From: Pyrocephalus nanus
Lineage: Eukaryota; Chordata; Aves; Passeriformes; Tyrannidae
NCBI GenBank assembly: GCA_038380795.1
Contig: CM076267.1
Coordinates: forward strand, 7,299,501-7,363,500
Reading direction: 5' to 3'
Length of the DNA stretch: 64,000 nucleotides
The first letter of the stretch is position 1. Every line of letters begins with the position of its first letter. Shown here one piece after another: positions 48,883-63,475 of the stretch. Both the position numbers and the translations under genes were made by a program. The notes beneath the pieces were generated by a model. It did not search any database and was not told where the DNA came from. It saw nothing but the letters and a program-made list of their open reading frames with translations.

Positions 48883-50440
48883 TATAAATTTTTAGGGGGA
48901 AATAATGCAGCTTTCATGTAGAATATTTGCCATTTTGAAAAAGGAAATGCTATGTGCTTTGAAATTAATTTCCAAGTGGTGTTTGTGAAGCCTTTAACAA
49001 ACAAAGCAAAAGATGTGTGTCAAAAAAGTGTCATGGTGGGCAGAATGAGTTTACATTGCTTGTCAGAAGAGCAAGTGTGCTGTGTCAGTCCCTCAGCCCA
49101 ATTAAATTGGGCTGTACAGCACTAGGACAGTACTGGGGGCTCTAATGAGACAGTCTGGCAGGAAGCTCTGTTAACCCAGACTTGTCATTTGATTTGTCTC
49201 CTTCTCAACCAACATATTCACCAGCATTACCTCCAAAGTTTATACACAACAAATTTTATCAGCAAAAAAAGTACTGCACTTTCAGGAGTTTCAGGAGATA
49301 AACAACCAATGGACAGTTAGTATGATAAAGGCACACTGCAGGGAGAATTTGAGGAATCAAAAAAGGCTTTTTCACATTGACAGGAGAAATATTTATTGTT
49401 ACAGTTTCTTTTCTTCCAGGTCTTAAGCAGCATCCTGGTTAAATTCTCTTGACACTAAGACCAATTTTATTTTACTTTTATTTTGACCCAGAAAACATAT
49501 TCTGAAATAATGTCATCCTTTTGTACACTGCAGACTTTTGGACAAGAAAAACAATTTGCAGTTCCAAAGAAAGAAATAAGGTGCATTGACTCATGGATAC
49601 AAAACTGTCATTTAACAACTATGGTTTATTTTCCTCATGTAGGATTTTCAGAACTAGAAACATTAATTTTTATATGTATCAAATGACTTACTTGTATTTG
49701 AACAGTAACTTCTCTGATTTAATAAGCAGTATGCAGCACCTGATCCAAAGTCCACTGCACTCAGCCCATGGGAGACACCTTGTCAGTGAAACTTCAGTGA
49801 GCCCTGAATTAAACAGCTGTTCCTCTTCCTTGCAGCACTAACTTCTTGAGCACTTTGCCCACGTCATGATTGCTACCACATTTTTGCAATGAAAAAACTA
49901 TTTCACATTTCATCATTTACTTCACTGTTTAGACTTTAAAAGCCAGTGGGTTTTTATCTTATAAGAATTCAAAAAACAAGATAAATTTCCCTCTCCCAGG
50001 CCCATTGCTTATTAGCATATTTTATGATGAAATAAAAAGCAACACAAGACTTTTTCTTGTCTTTTTCCCTTGGAGAAGTAACTGAGTTGGTCAAAGATTT
50101 TATTTCTTAGCCATCCTTACGGTCCCAAAGAATTATGAAAAATGTTTATTTCCCTGTCCTTAGCCAACCATCACGTATTTCTGTTCTGTAATACAGCCCT
50201 CTTTGTCCCTATGTATCACTCAGTTTGAGTCACCATCAAGGGTTGCTTCTTTTTCAAGACATGACTGCAGAAAAGATCCTTTATGAAAGGGGTTGGTACC
50301 CATCAGAAGTTTCTGATTCCTCTTGTTTTCCCTCAGTTGTGAAGAGATACATGAGAAATCTGACATTTCTGGCAGTTACCTTGTAAATTTGCATCAGCAC
50401 TTTAACTGGGGGGCTCATTTAACAGAAGAGGTTTCTATGT

Positions 50441-50481
50441 GCAATGTGAAGTTGTGAGTTGCAATGTGAAGATTGTGAGTT
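50441..50481. repeat. Tandem duplication, 20/21-bp unit
   Basis: GCAATGTGAAGTTGTGAGTT is followed directly by the same unit with one extra A (GCAATGTGAAGATTGTGAGTT split at AAG/ATTG). The copies differ by a 1-nt indel only. Confidence 0.9.
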
Positions 50482-52006
50482 CATATGTGTTGAACAGACA
50501 ATTCATGAGTGAGATCAAATGCTCAAATCACCGTGTCTTGAAATTCAAGTAGATATCACAGAGCGATGGCAAATACAGGAAAAGGAAAAATGAGAGGTTG
50601 CTGATGTTTAGGCTGCACTTACAAATAAGACTGACCTGGCAGCATTCCCAGATAAACTCAAGGTTTTTTGCAGCTGAGTAAGCTGATTGGGAGTTAATGC
50701 TGTATGATTGACTTACTGTGCTCACAAGCCTCCTATTAACAGAATATCCAGGAAAGGACTAGACACGACTAAGAAATTGTGATAATTGTGATCCTCAAGG
50801 ATCTCTGAGCATTAAGTTGATACTGTAGAGGGTGTTCCAGACTTCCTGAATTACAGCAACAGTTAGAGCAGCCCAGGCAGCTCTGCAGGCTGCACAAACA
50901 AGAGTGAGGGCAAAAGAAAGAAAGGCATGAGCTGCTGCTGCTTGCATCTCATCTCCTGCAGAGATCAGAAAGTCAAGCCAGACTATGAATGGGCAGCACA
51001 CATTAGGTACTTTGTACTGTTCACCTGTTTAGGCAGCTCTTGGAAAAAGTGCCAGCATTATGTGCCTGATTTGGGTTCTCTGAATCACTCTCTGAAGGTG
51101 CCTTATTCTCTCTGAAAGAGAGAAGCTCTTGGGCTCTTAAATCAAATCCCTTTTAAAAGAGTCATTCCATATTTAAGTGCCTGAAGTGGTTCCAGGGAGA
51201 CCATGTGCACTCTGCTTTCACAGAGAACTAATTTTTTTTGCATTATCAGATGTGCTTAGGGAGGGATTCTGCTTATTACATGTGAAAAAGACTAGGATAA
51301 TGATTTTGGTCCAATTAGTGGTTGGGAAGAGCTGCATCCTAAGATTTCAAAGTGGAAAGGAGGTACTGACCTGTGGAACCACTTGCTTCCCTGCCCTGAC
51401 CAGCAGCTGGCTTATACTGAGTACCAAACTTTCAACCCATGGTTAGAAATAAGAACATTGCCCCAAACTTTCCTTTGTGGGGAACTGGTAAAACCCAGCT
51501 ATTTTAGCTACCATTTGTATTTTAGAGAGTGAATCTGCATCCCAGTGCACACTCAGGTGAGCACTAAATAATTGCCTGCCTTTTACTTGCAAAATAACAA
51601 GAGTACCTGCAGTTGTGGCAGCACTGGCTGATATTTGGCTTGTTGCTTGGTCTCAGGATCTATTTCACTGTAAATTGGCACCAGCAATAACCAGCTGATG
51701 TTACAACCAGAAAAGAACAGCAAATGCTCCTGGTGACCTCAGTCTCAGCTTGTTTTGTAAAATGTGTGTGTTACTGCAAATACAGGAGTTTGAAGCAACT
51801 CTTACAAATTATTATACTAGAAAGTAATGGAAGGTAGAAGAGGTCCCTTGTCAATAAGAGAAAGCATCTAATGGGCTGGAGCAAATCCAGGAATTAGTTG
51901 ATAGTAGGTTTCTGTGTACTAATTGTACATGGAAATTGTACACAGTTTACTGCATATCAAGCACAGAAATCTCACCTCCTCTTTGCTATTTTTCTTGCCA
52001 GGCTTA

Positions 52007-52036
52007 AGAGAGAGGAGGAGGAGGAGGTGAGGAGGT
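52007..52036. repeat. (GAG)n polypurine tract
   Basis: A purine-only run of AGAG followed by five to seven GAG units and one T interruption. It is a possible microsatellite. Confidence 0.85.
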
Positions 52037-54718
52037 AATCAGTTTTATTTGCTTTCCTAACCCTGATGAACCTAAAATGTCAAGGAAGAAAGTGCCACTC
52101 TGTGATTTGTAAATGGGGAATAAGTCTGCAGTCTCTTTCACTCGCCTTTTGTTTTAAGATCGTTTTTCTTTCAAGCAAGGCATTAGTATATCAAATCATT
52201 GCATATGTTTAGGGAGGTGATCTATTTTTGTAAACATTTTGTGATGTTTAGAGACATCAGCCTAGAAACATTCTAATTCAGTCAGGATCAGATACCCTTT
52301 CATCTTCCCCATCACAAAAACTGAAAATTACTTTTACTGTCTTTATGCTTTTATATTAGCCCCTGTTGACCCCTGAATGTGGCCTTTTGGTTGCACATGT
52401 TTCTATTTGTCAAAATTGCCTCAATAGAATTTACCCACTGACAGGTTGGGGTTACAAGACTTCCTTTCCATTTAATCAAAGGGTTTTGATTCTCAGATGA
52501 GTGATGCAATACTTGTTCCATCAAAGCAAGGACTGTCTGAGTAATTACCCAACTTGATCTATTGTCAGGGGAATTATATACGAGTATTTGACAACATAAG
52601 TGACAAAAACCACAGGAGCATGGTCTGAAAAGAAAACAGGTTTGACCATACCACCCATGGGAATAATATAGAATTAAAAATATTTTCTCTAGCCTCAAAT
52701 CTGATTCAACTCATGTGGGGAAAAGTGAAATTAGAAATAGGATAGGACATCTGCAGACATCAACAAATCACACATATCTGCATGTTTTTTCCCCTCCATA
52801 GAGCAAGCACACATTCCAAGATCTGATTCCAAGCCTTATATTCATAATGAGGTCTCACTGTTTCTAATACCTTGCCATCAAAGTTGCCTTCAAACAGTAA
52901 AGTGAAGAGACAGCAAAACAAGCAATTTGAAGACAGGCTAGGCAGTCATCTGGGACCAAAGTCTCACTTGACATGTCTCACTTAAGAAAAATGTGGTGTG
53001 GTGTGGAAGAACATTCTAACAGCCAGCCTGAGGAACTAGCTTGGCAGCAATAAAAAGCTGCAGTTATACTGAGACTCATTCCTCTCCCTGTGCCTTCTAG
53101 GTGAAACACTGAGGCTTCTTATGCTGCTAAAAGTTTTAGTAAAAATTTATGCAATAGAGAGTGGCTCAGAAAGGAGGATGATAACATTCTCCATAAGTTT
53201 TTTAAGCTTTTAAAAGACTTTGGCAAGACAAAACAACATTTGGAACGCAGTGGCCACTGGAGAAAATAACTTTTTTAATGGTATGCGAGGGACATTTTTA
53301 GGAAAAGCATTTCCTAAAAAGAACTGGAAGCTGTTATCTGCTGATACAGTTCTGCTTCTAGCACTAATGACCTCAGTAGTTTTAGAACTGTGCCATCAAA
53401 TCCCATTCTGACTGGCCCTCCAGCTGGTATAAAAGCTCTGTTTTATGTTTGGTTAGTGTATTTATGGGGACGGGTAGGTGGCGACATTTTAACTCAAATG
53501 GCTTTTAGCACGTAGTTTTTAAAAGAGTACCCGGGTGTCAGTGAGGGACAGAAAGTCTTTGGCATAGTACAGCAGGCTGTGTGGCATTTTAAAACACATG
53601 GTGTGCAAGGCTAGCAGGAGAATGGTTTGGCTGTGAGTGAGAGAGGAAGTGAAAAGCTGCAGCTGTGGCAGGAAAGTTGAGGGCTCAAAGCATCGCTGGC
53701 ATGAAGGTGCAGCTCTAATGCCTGTGGCACAGGGTCACCGAGCACTAAACGCCCCAATAACTTGCAGCAACGAGTGAACTGTGCCTGTGTGGTTTCTGGA
53801 GTGCCAGAGGCAGATGTTTGGGGTTGTCTGATTCAAGGCAACACACCCAGATGTCCTGTGGCCACAGCTGGGGCGGTGTGCTCACTGAGTATGACCCCTT
53901 CGGCACTGTAAGGAGGGAGGAACTTTGCCCTTTCTGAGTGGGAAAACTTGTTCAGTGAAGCAGAAACCCCATATCCCCCCATCTCAGCAAGTAATTTGAA
54001 ATTTCAGGGAGAACCTTTTCAGCATGTAGGAGCTGCATAGCCACATCACACAGTGGCCCAGATGCCCTGCAGTTCATTTGCTGGAGTCCCCGGAGGGACA
54101 GTCCAGCACCGCTCCTGTACAAGTGCCCAGAGCAACACAGAGCTGTGCAGAGCTAATTTACAGTGAGCCTGCTTGGGCACAACGTTAGCACAGCTCCTGA
54201 TGGCCTGGTTACTCCGGGTCATTTCTCAGCAGGGCTGAGGAGCTGAAATAAAGCAGAGTGTTGGTAAGACCCCACTGCATTGGGTCCCAGCCCACTCAGC
54301 TTGTTCACGCTGTTTCCACATCGCTGTGCCTCACAGACACATCCCTAGCACTATTCAATGTCTATTTGGCCATATAACTGGAGATTGCATACAGATTTAA
54401 TAGGCCCAGGGGATTTTAGGTGTAAGTAGGTAGATCTTTTAGTCTAATAAGAACCAAAAGTACATATGAAATAAAAGTATCATTTGCTAATGATTTCCCT
54501 GAGTGGAAAATGTTCCAGGCTGTTTTTCAGAGGTTTGACAGATGGAGCTGATGTGATTTGCAGCATGGCCCAAAGTGCACTCGTGTTTCTGCCATTTGTA
54601 ACCAGGCGCTCTTCAGTCCTCTGTCTTTGGAAATAAAGCTGCAGGTTTCATTTCTCTCAGTGTTGAATTGGAATATTATAATAATACTGCAGGCCAAAAT
54701 GGAATTCAGGGCACATTT

Positions 54719-54753
54719 AAAAAACAAACAAACAAACAAACAAACAAGAAACA
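54719..54753. repeat. (AAAC)n microsatellite
   Basis: Six consecutive CAAA units with flanking A runs. It is a candidate polymorphic marker. Confidence 0.92.
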
Positions 54754-57700
54754 AATGATAACTATTAGTAAGCTTGTGAGATAGTGTAATTGTTGTAATG
54801 GTAGAAATTGTATTAGTAATAAAAGAAAAGGACAAAAAATAGATTGGATACAATAAATATTGGATTGACTCAATCAAGAAAAGAGCAGTAGGGCAGAGAT
54901 GTATTCAGTGAGCTGTTTGTTTTCTGAAGCTGGAAAATATTTTGACTCCGAGAAGAGCATCTGATTAGCAGAGTTAAATGAGACGAATAATGCTGTAATA
55001 TTTTTGTGAATTGTTTTTCCAGCTGAAACTTGCCTTCCCCGTCTATAACAGAGATATGTTTTGCATAAAGCACTCAAACATGCAGGGAAGGGTAGGAAAT
55101 GACTGCTCTTTTAGTGTGAGAGTTCCATACCAAGCAAAATACATGAGGTGTAAGTTACGCAGCTGACAATAGCAGGAGTTGTAGCAATATACAGAGAATA
55201 TGTTAGCAAATTATCTCTTTCTGTAAGAGGATGCTTTTTTGTTTTCCTATGCACATGAAAATAATAACCTAATCAACATGGTCTTTGAAAAGAAGGCAAA
55301 TTTTATGTCAAATATTAGCAGAAACCATATTGAAATAATGTTATGGTATTTATAGCTTGTTCGACTAGCCACTTCCATTTCCCAAAAGTGATTCACCTTT
55401 TATTCAAATGAGAATTTATACTAGACTTTGTGCATTATGACACAAAAATTGTCTAAATCCTTAAGAAAAATATTGATAAATATATTCTGCAAATTCAAAC
55501 ATTCTACTTTATAGGAAGTCCCAAAGTGAAATATTTTATTTCTTACTATATTTTTAGACCCCAGTACTTGAATTCCAGGCTTGTTCAGCATCCATTTTAA
55601 TTTAATGGAAAGTAATATTTGTGTTTGATAAAAGAACCAAACATGGTATTCAGCAGACTTATTAGCAATAAGTGATATAGGAAACTTTGGGAAGTTTGTA
55701 TGTAATTTAAATGTCTAATTATCTTTCACAAGGGCTAAGAAGAGTGATATCAGTTTTCATAGCACATGTCAGAGTCCTCCCAGCCTGAACTGCCCATCAA
55801 TCCATCAATGACTGATACACATCCTGATGGCTCTGCTCCCATTAGTGCAACCTTCTCTAAATTTCTCCATTCTCTGATCATTAATAGAGGTCACTAAAAA
55901 TTCTGCATACTATAAAAAGCTGTAGCCTTAAGAGCTTCCCTTAGCTACTCCAGTGTTATTCTCAGCAAGTCAAACCCCAAGTGATTATTTGAAGAATTAT
56001 CTGAATAATTGCCAGTCAAATATTTTAAAGTGATTTTTCTGACATCCCTATTACATATGCACATATCCTATGGGTTATTGAATGTTTTGTAAATCAAACT
56101 ATAAAATAAGACCTCAGATGGGTTTGGGTAGATGAAGACTAAAGGAAAAGTGGGTGGAAATGATGAAATTTAATATGAATATGGTATGTTTCTGTGCATT
56201 ATAAAATTAAAATGTTAACTGTGCAGTAATAGTCTATGATATTTCTAATAGCAAAGAGAAATTTCTAAACTTCACCAAGAGATTGTGCCCACAGAAAAGT
56301 TACCAGATTGGGAAACTTGTTGGTAACACATGTACTAAGATGAAAAACAGATTTCAAACGGAAGAGCTTTTCAGACAATGCCTGAAATTGAGGAGCAGAA
56401 GTAGCAAAGCAGCCAGCACATGCTTCTTAATCACTCTTGCAAGAATTATTTTGCCCTGCATGGACTAACTGGAGAGTCTTGTTTGTAACCCCTAATCAGT
56501 AAAAATATAGGCCTTTTTTTCCAAGCTTCATTTCCTAATGGGTGTGCCTAAATTCATATTTCAGCTGTCCAGTTTTCAAAGGTGCTAAAAATCTGCAGCT
56601 TTTGCTGTTGTCTCTGACAGATTCATGTACTTGGATCCTGTGAAAATCATGGGGTTTACATATGTGCTTGAAAACTGGTTTAGATATTCTCCCTCCAACT
56701 GGCAGAATTTTGGTCTGTAGGATCCTGTTGGTTGGCTCTGTGGGCAATGACATGGAACATCAGCAGACATTTTCCCTGAGTTAAAAGGAAGGGCAAATAT
56801 TGTGTATTTTTAATATGGTCCTACTATGTTCTCATTAAGATCATAAAGTAATGACATTCTTCATATTTTTCAACCCATTTCTTTATTGCATTTTCCATAA
56901 CATTAGTGCATGAGCGACTGGAAAATGCTAAAACTTTCATCTGTATCATTTTACAGAATATTTTTATTATTACTGTTATGGGAACATCATCATCCTATCT
57001 TTTAATGTTTCTTAGAACCACTATAACAAGCAAGGGCACAGAGAGTTCAAGATTTATAATATAGCATTTCTATAAATAAAATCCACTGTAAAACATGGAG
57101 TCTGTATTATGACATCATTAGTAGCACCGTGATGAAATCAGAGGCAGCAGGGCAAGACTAGGACAGCAGTCATCATCTGGAAGCTGTGTAATGTGAGAGC
57201 TGCAGCCTTCCTGGTGAGCTACTAAAGGCTGAATAGTCTTTGGAGGTTCTGTTTGCTCATCAAGTTTCATCACTCGTAGTGGTGATCCTAGAAGATGGAG
57301 TGACTGGCTATGTAGGAAATTTAGATATGGAGACATTTATCTTCTTGTCTTGTTCTGCAAGGCAAATACTGCTTGCTGGGTTTCTTCCTGACATTACATA
57401 AAAACTACTTGTTTGTTCAATTAGTGTGTTTTCTAAGTGGAAAGGGGGCTAACGTTGATGTCACCCACCAGCGTCACATGCACTGCATTTAGCTCAGCAG
57501 TGTCCTTCTGTTCCTGTGAAAGTGTTTGGGAACCCACACTCTCTCCTCCACAGCCAAAAACTTCAATCCAAAGTAGGGAATGCTCTGGACTTGGGATTTC
57601 AGATATCTCATGCTATTCCTGGGGGAGACATCTGTGAGAGATGGAACTTTTGCCTTCATATCCTGTTTCTCGAGTAGGTTGTAAGGCACGGGTTCTGGAT

Positions 57701-60700
57701 GTCAAAGGATAGAAGAATCCAGATCTATGAATGAATCATTATGTGAATTGTTACCATTCATATTTACTCAGGGGCAGATACCACTCAGTATCCCTAGACT
57801 CTAGGACACAGGGCATGAATGGAAACATCTCCATAGGCTCTGGATGGCACAAAACCCCTGAGCTTTTGTGCAGGGCAGGGCAGTAGAAATGAAATCATGG
57901 GCAACTCCAATTGCTATATCATGGCCTGTCTTGCTGTTGCTGGTGGTGTTAGCATTTGCTAACCTGTGCTAAGCCAATTTTGTGAGACAGTTGGGAGTCT
58001 GATAAACGTATTTCAAATTGTATTTTGGAGAAATCTCAAGCATGGGGGGAACTGGTCATGTTCTGTTCATTGCAGCAGATGGCATCCCATTTGGTGTTTG
58101 TTAGCTTTGTTTGCAGCTCAATATTTTGTTTCTAGGGGAACTCGGTAAGTTAAATAATTTATCTCTCTATTGCATCAAGAGTATGATCTAAAGTCTACTA
58201 AAGTCAGTGCAAAACATTTGATTAACTACCACATTCACTGGATAAAATGCCAGGTCCTGTATGGTGAAGAGCATTTCAGATGCTCCCTAGTAAGAACAAT
58301 ACAAGCCTTTGTCTTTCCATTGAGAATTTTTTTACCTGCAAATAATAAAAAAATATTCAAATACCCACAAAAAGCTTAGCAGACAAGAGTGCAGGACTGT
58401 GAAGATAGGGTTGAATGTCCAAATTGCTAAACCTCTCTTCCTATTAAATTCCCCATTTTTAAATAAACAATATAAATAATACCTTCCAGCTGCATTTGGA
58501 ATTTAATCTAGTATTGTTAGCAGGCTGCTTTGAGAGCTTTGAAAACCCCATAGCAGTGCTAAGCAAATAATCATTATCACTTAATATTCTCATCAAGCAT
58601 TCTTACTCAAGATGGGATCTTGCATTACAAGGGCTGACCATAAACACATCGCCTCTCTGATGAGGAATTTTTAGAATGTCAGAAGCAAAGTCACACCCTG
58701 ATCCTGCAAAGAGTTTCGCATGAGCAGAACTTTACTGCCTTCACCAGTCCTGCTGACCATAAAAGGTTCCTAGCCATGTCTGCACATGGTGGAAATTTCA
58801 ATTGCATTGTTCCAAGTATTTGAATCCTGAATATCTAGGATACTGAAGAAATCAACACTTAAGTTTTGTGGGTTTTTTTCTATTCCAATAAATATTAAAT
58901 GACTGCTCATTTTCAACAACATTTTTCAAATTACTTTTTCACTAGTAGTGCCTGGAAACTGCTTCATTCTGTATTTTTATCCAGATTTTCTGTTTGCATC
59001 ATCTTTGGGCATTAAAAAAGTGAGTGCATATTAGCTGTAGAGTGTGTCTGCATGAATTCCAGTTGTATTTTAGTCCTCCTAGTGGCCTAATATATTAATA
59101 ATATTATAATCTGTAGTTAAGGCATAGGAACATGTTCTATATCATCAATATCTCACTAGTTTGCAGCATTAATGCTGCAGACACACTCCTGTATTGCTAA
59201 GGTCAATAAATCTTCTAAAGCATTTGTCCAGCAAATCTATCCATGTGGCTGTCACTTCACGTGCACATTTCTGTTTTTATACAGAATTGCAGCAAAAATC
59301 AATACAAAAGATACTACATTATTCTGTCACTGCAAGAAGCCCACTGTGGGAATGGGACCCTGTGCTGGTTCTTCACACCAAATTCCTTCTTTGATTGTTC
59401 CCAGCAAAGGCTTTTCTCACAGCCAGACAAGGGGGGTCAGACCCCACAGAACCAGGGTTCCCAAAATATATTTTCACGGTGCTTCCTTTCTTTGAAAAAG
59501 CCTCCAAAGCCTTTCCAAAATAACACCTCACATTCTAGGAAGGGCCTTTTACAAGGCTCAGCACAAATGGTTACCAGCCTTTTAGGTCCTGTTTGTTATC
59601 TGCTTAACTTGCACCTTGCTGATACCCAGGGAGGGCTGAAGTGGAAAGGCAAAGGGCAACACTCTTGCCCTTGACTCTTTTTCTGTTTCAAGGCTATGCC
59701 CCTCAAAAAGAGTTTGCAACCACTAAGGCCTCCTGCCAGATCCCAGTGGGGGACATTTTGTATGCCTGGCTGAACCACAAAGTAGGATAGAGGTTCTCAT
59801 GACCAGAAACAGATGTACTTGTGCCTAAAAGATGAAGCAAACACGTCTAAATCCATAAATTAACAAAAATTCCCCTCTGATCGCAGCCAGATGATATGTG
59901 TATTAATCAAAAGGGATATCACTGCTTTAATCTGGTGAGGAGGCAAGCTGAACACTTATAAATCTCCTGGCTGTAGGAACTTCCATCTGCATCTCCAGCA
60001 GTGATCATCTTGGTGCCCAGCATTACTCTGTTAAATTCCAAATTCTTATTTCTAGTAATTCTAGTTCTTAATTCTCTTGATAATAAACAAACAGTGTTTC
60101 TTTTTGAGAATCCTTTAGAGCTAAGAAAATTACTATCATCTACCATCAGCATTTAGGACATACCCCTGCAGGTACCTCTCTCTAATTTCTTTTTGGATTA
60201 ACCCACATGGCTACTGAGTCACAGTGAAGGACTGTATCCTTGAGTTGTGTGGTAAACATCAGATTAGTTACAACCTATATTTTTTCAATCAAGATACATT
60301 TCAGCCCACTGGCTAAATTATTAAATTTAATGTTAACCTGTTCCTGTTCTCAGTGTTGTGACCTCGAGCACAGGCGTGGTGCTTTCTCCTGGTCACCATG
60401 CTGGACACCCCAAACAACACGGAGATTCTTCCAGGTACCTGGCATACTGCAGGATTTAAACGTGGACCAGGTACTCCATAATCCACAAATCAAATGAGAA
60501 GGGCTGTTTCTTGCCCCTGCTGACTCATGAGACAAGTGAGAGGTCTGAGTTTTGAAACGTAGTTATCAAGGTATCGAGTCTTGTTTCTCATGGACACAGG
60601 CATGATGGTTTATGTATTTTGTACATGCAAAGTGTGTGTTTTATGAGTGGTTGGGAGAAAACTGCAGAGAGAAATTGTTACAGAAAACTGCAGCAATTGT

Positions 60701-63399
60701 GGAGGTGAGACCAGGGAAGGGAACAAAGAGGAGGTGAGATCTGTCTGTGGTGCTTTTTTGGTACGAGGAGCATGTCTGTGGGATAAGGACTGCACAGGAA
60801 TGACAGCAGTGTAATACATCAAAGGTGATCTTTGTAAGGCAATTGATGGATAACACTGGAATGAGGCCTTGCAAGTGGACACAGCCAAGAACTCTGCTCA
60901 GCTGGATTCTGAGGTGCCTTGCTTGCCTCAGATCATATTACCACACTTCCCAGTTCCACCATTTTGACCCACTTCCTCCTTCCTTGTATAAATGGTGGGG
61001 AAGTAGTTCTTCTCTCCTCATGGGTTATGCCACATACTAGCACGTGCCGTGGTCTTTGCTCCTTTGTTGGCTCTGTTTATCCCCTTGCTCAGCAGATGTT
61101 TCTATGGTTGTGGTTCAGGTTTTAGTAGGAGGTGCCCAGGGTGCAGCCATAATGCTTTTCTTTACAGTGGACTTGTGCTCTGTGAGGGTGGGCTCAGGAT
61201 TGGGTCACAGACTGAACTTCTGAGCCAGCAGCACATCACAGTGGGCACGTTCCTGTGGCCACGTGCACGAGAGCGTTGCTGTAACAGCCCATTGCTGTTC
61301 AGCACTTTGAGTGGGGGAGCTGAGCAGACACCTGCAGCTCCCCACGCTTTCTCCAGGAATCCAGGAGCTCCTGCCAACAGGCCTGAGTTAGCAAACATGT
61401 CCTCAAGCACATCTGAAACCCAGCCATGGATTTCTTAGCTTTTAAATTGCATTTTTTTTTCCTGATTATCTTCCAACAGTTTTTGTTGTTGTTGTTTTTT
61501 TTTTTTAACTTATTGATTAATTTTGAGTTGTCTATTTAATACAGTGTTTGGTTAACTAATTCATGTAGTTGTTTATAATTATTGCCTTGCTATAAAATCA
61601 TCTTAATAGAAGGTTGGGGGTTTTTTGTTTTCTTTCCAGTAGAATAACAAGTTATTTTATTATTCAAACAAGGCTTACTTCCTGCTGTTTTCAATAAGAT
61701 TTTTAATAAATATGTAAATTTAAAAATTAATTTACTGCATACGTTTGGCAGCATGATTCTTGAACTGACAAAAGTTTGATGGATTGTAAAATTATCCTCC
61801 ATAAAAATCATCAGTCATACTAAACAGAATTTATCAGCCTCTGGTAATTTTACAGCTTTTTCTTCATCTTATCTTCTGTTAGGAACTCACTTAAAATTGA
61901 TTATAATATAGCATGTTTCTAGAAATGTAATTCATTCATAGATTAATTAGATTTTAGGTTAATATCCCATCATGGAATAGGACATGAGCCAACAGTGTTT
62001 TCCAGTTGTTACAGAACTGCAGCAGAGAAACCTTGATTACTGTTCCCATGTGGTTTAACCGCCAAGACCAATCACTAATCAAATTCAAACGACATAAAAT
62101 GGAACATCCTTCATAGCATTTATTTTCTGGCTGACTTATACTATAGGCTTTTTATTGATACAACTTGCTGTACTGAAATGAACTAAAAATTGCAAGAGAG
62201 GATTTATCCTTCTACTTTAATTTGGTTCTGCAGCCTATATCTGAAACTCTCACTCGGATTTTTGTGCGTGTCGTGCTGCTGTCCCTAAAATATTCTTCCC
62301 TACAGCAGAGATAAATTGTTTGCATAAATTTAGAAAGTACATGTAAATAACTGTACTGTTGTGTCGGATTTGATGGCACATGAACTTAAAACATAGGTTC
62401 CCATTCTGCAATTCGTGCTTTGCTTGAATCAGTACTGAAAACTGTGCAGCTCATAACGTCAGCTGGAGAGGTGGCAAGTGCAGCCATAGAACCAGCGTCA
62501 TTATTTGCATCTGTCCTGTCCCAGCTTCCTCTGATTGCAAAGGAACCTTTCTAGTCTCATTGCACAGCGTCAGAAAAAAGTATGGATGTAGTTTAGGCTG
62601 CTACAGATTTACTGGGAAGGTAACCTGGGCTACAGCCTCTTCCTCTGATGCCTCCAGGAGCACTTACCAGTGCAACCTGTGGTGGGATTGCCCAGGAACA
62701 GCCTCTCACCCTCACTCAGGGAAGGTGCAGAGGAGGGCACACCTGCTGGGTTTCACTAGTGCCAGGTGTCACAGACGGGGAAAGAAAGGGCAGTGGGTTT
62801 TGGTTAGAATCATTAGAGGTAAAAAACCTCTGATATGTAGAGAGTTGATTAAAATCTGTAGTGGAAAGGGAAATGACAACTTCAGGCTCCTAAAACAAGC
62901 TTTGTTGTTGGGCTGGTGTTTAAGCATGCTAATTCAGAACTTTTTAAAAATTAAGAAGCCCCTGTTTCCAAATTATAAAATTATGACCTCTTTATTACTG
63001 GTGGGAGCTCAGAAGAGGTTTCATTCTGATGTGTGTATACACAAACATGGAAGCTCCCCCCACAGCAGCTGAGCATGCAGTCATGCAGGGGTGAACTGAT
63101 CGGCCTGGAAACATTGTTTGTCTCTTCCCAATTGTCCTCCTCAGAGGCTAAACATTAAAAAAATCTATTTGCTGTGGAGCTCACTGCTTTATTTAAGCTA
63201 CCTCCATGAATCATCTTTAAAACTTGTAAGAAGGGTCATTCCCTTCCCTTCCTCTGCAGGTCTTTCAGCAGAGCTTCATGCTCTTTGAACTCCCCTCCAG
63301 CCCTCTTAGTGCATACAACAAGCCAGAATTCATAGCTGGGGAAATTATTTCTACATGGTTTCTTCATACTGCTGATTTACTCTTGGTCCTGCTATATAA

Positions 63400-63475
63400 C
63401 CTTGGTACTTCAACAGTCAGACTCAACAATCTCAAAAGTCTTTTCCAACCTAAACAATTCTTTTATTCCATGGTT
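63400..63475 (+). repeat. CR1 LINE 3' end, plus strand
   Basis: CAATCTCAAAAGTCTTTTCC followed by AACCTAAACAATTC and TTCCATGGTTCT corresponds to the CR1 tail (…CTTTTCCAACCTAAATGATTCTATG) in direct orientation. Identity is moderate, so it is an older copy. The ORF at 63278-63532 overlaps it. Confidence 0.7.

Noticed and set aside
49095..49113. 9-bp inverted repeat AGCCCAATT / AATTGGGCT
   Set aside because: The short arms with a 1-nt centre in AT-rich DNA are compatible with chance.
59243..59780. Overlapping ORFs on both strands suggesting a retroelement or pseudogene
   Set aside because: I could not recognise reverse transcriptase, gag or any cellular protein motif in any frame, and there is no poly(A) or LTR structure.
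60354..60432. Exon-like segment with acceptor TGTTCTCAG and donor CCAG|GTACCT
   Set aside because: The length changes phase. The peptide (CCDLEHRRGAF...) has no family resemblance, and there is no partner exon on either side.
62560..63072. 170-codon ORF, longest outside NCKAP5
   Set aside because: It starts at a non-ATG codon and has no recognisable domain. At this base composition about one ORF of such length is expected by chance in six frames of 64 kb.
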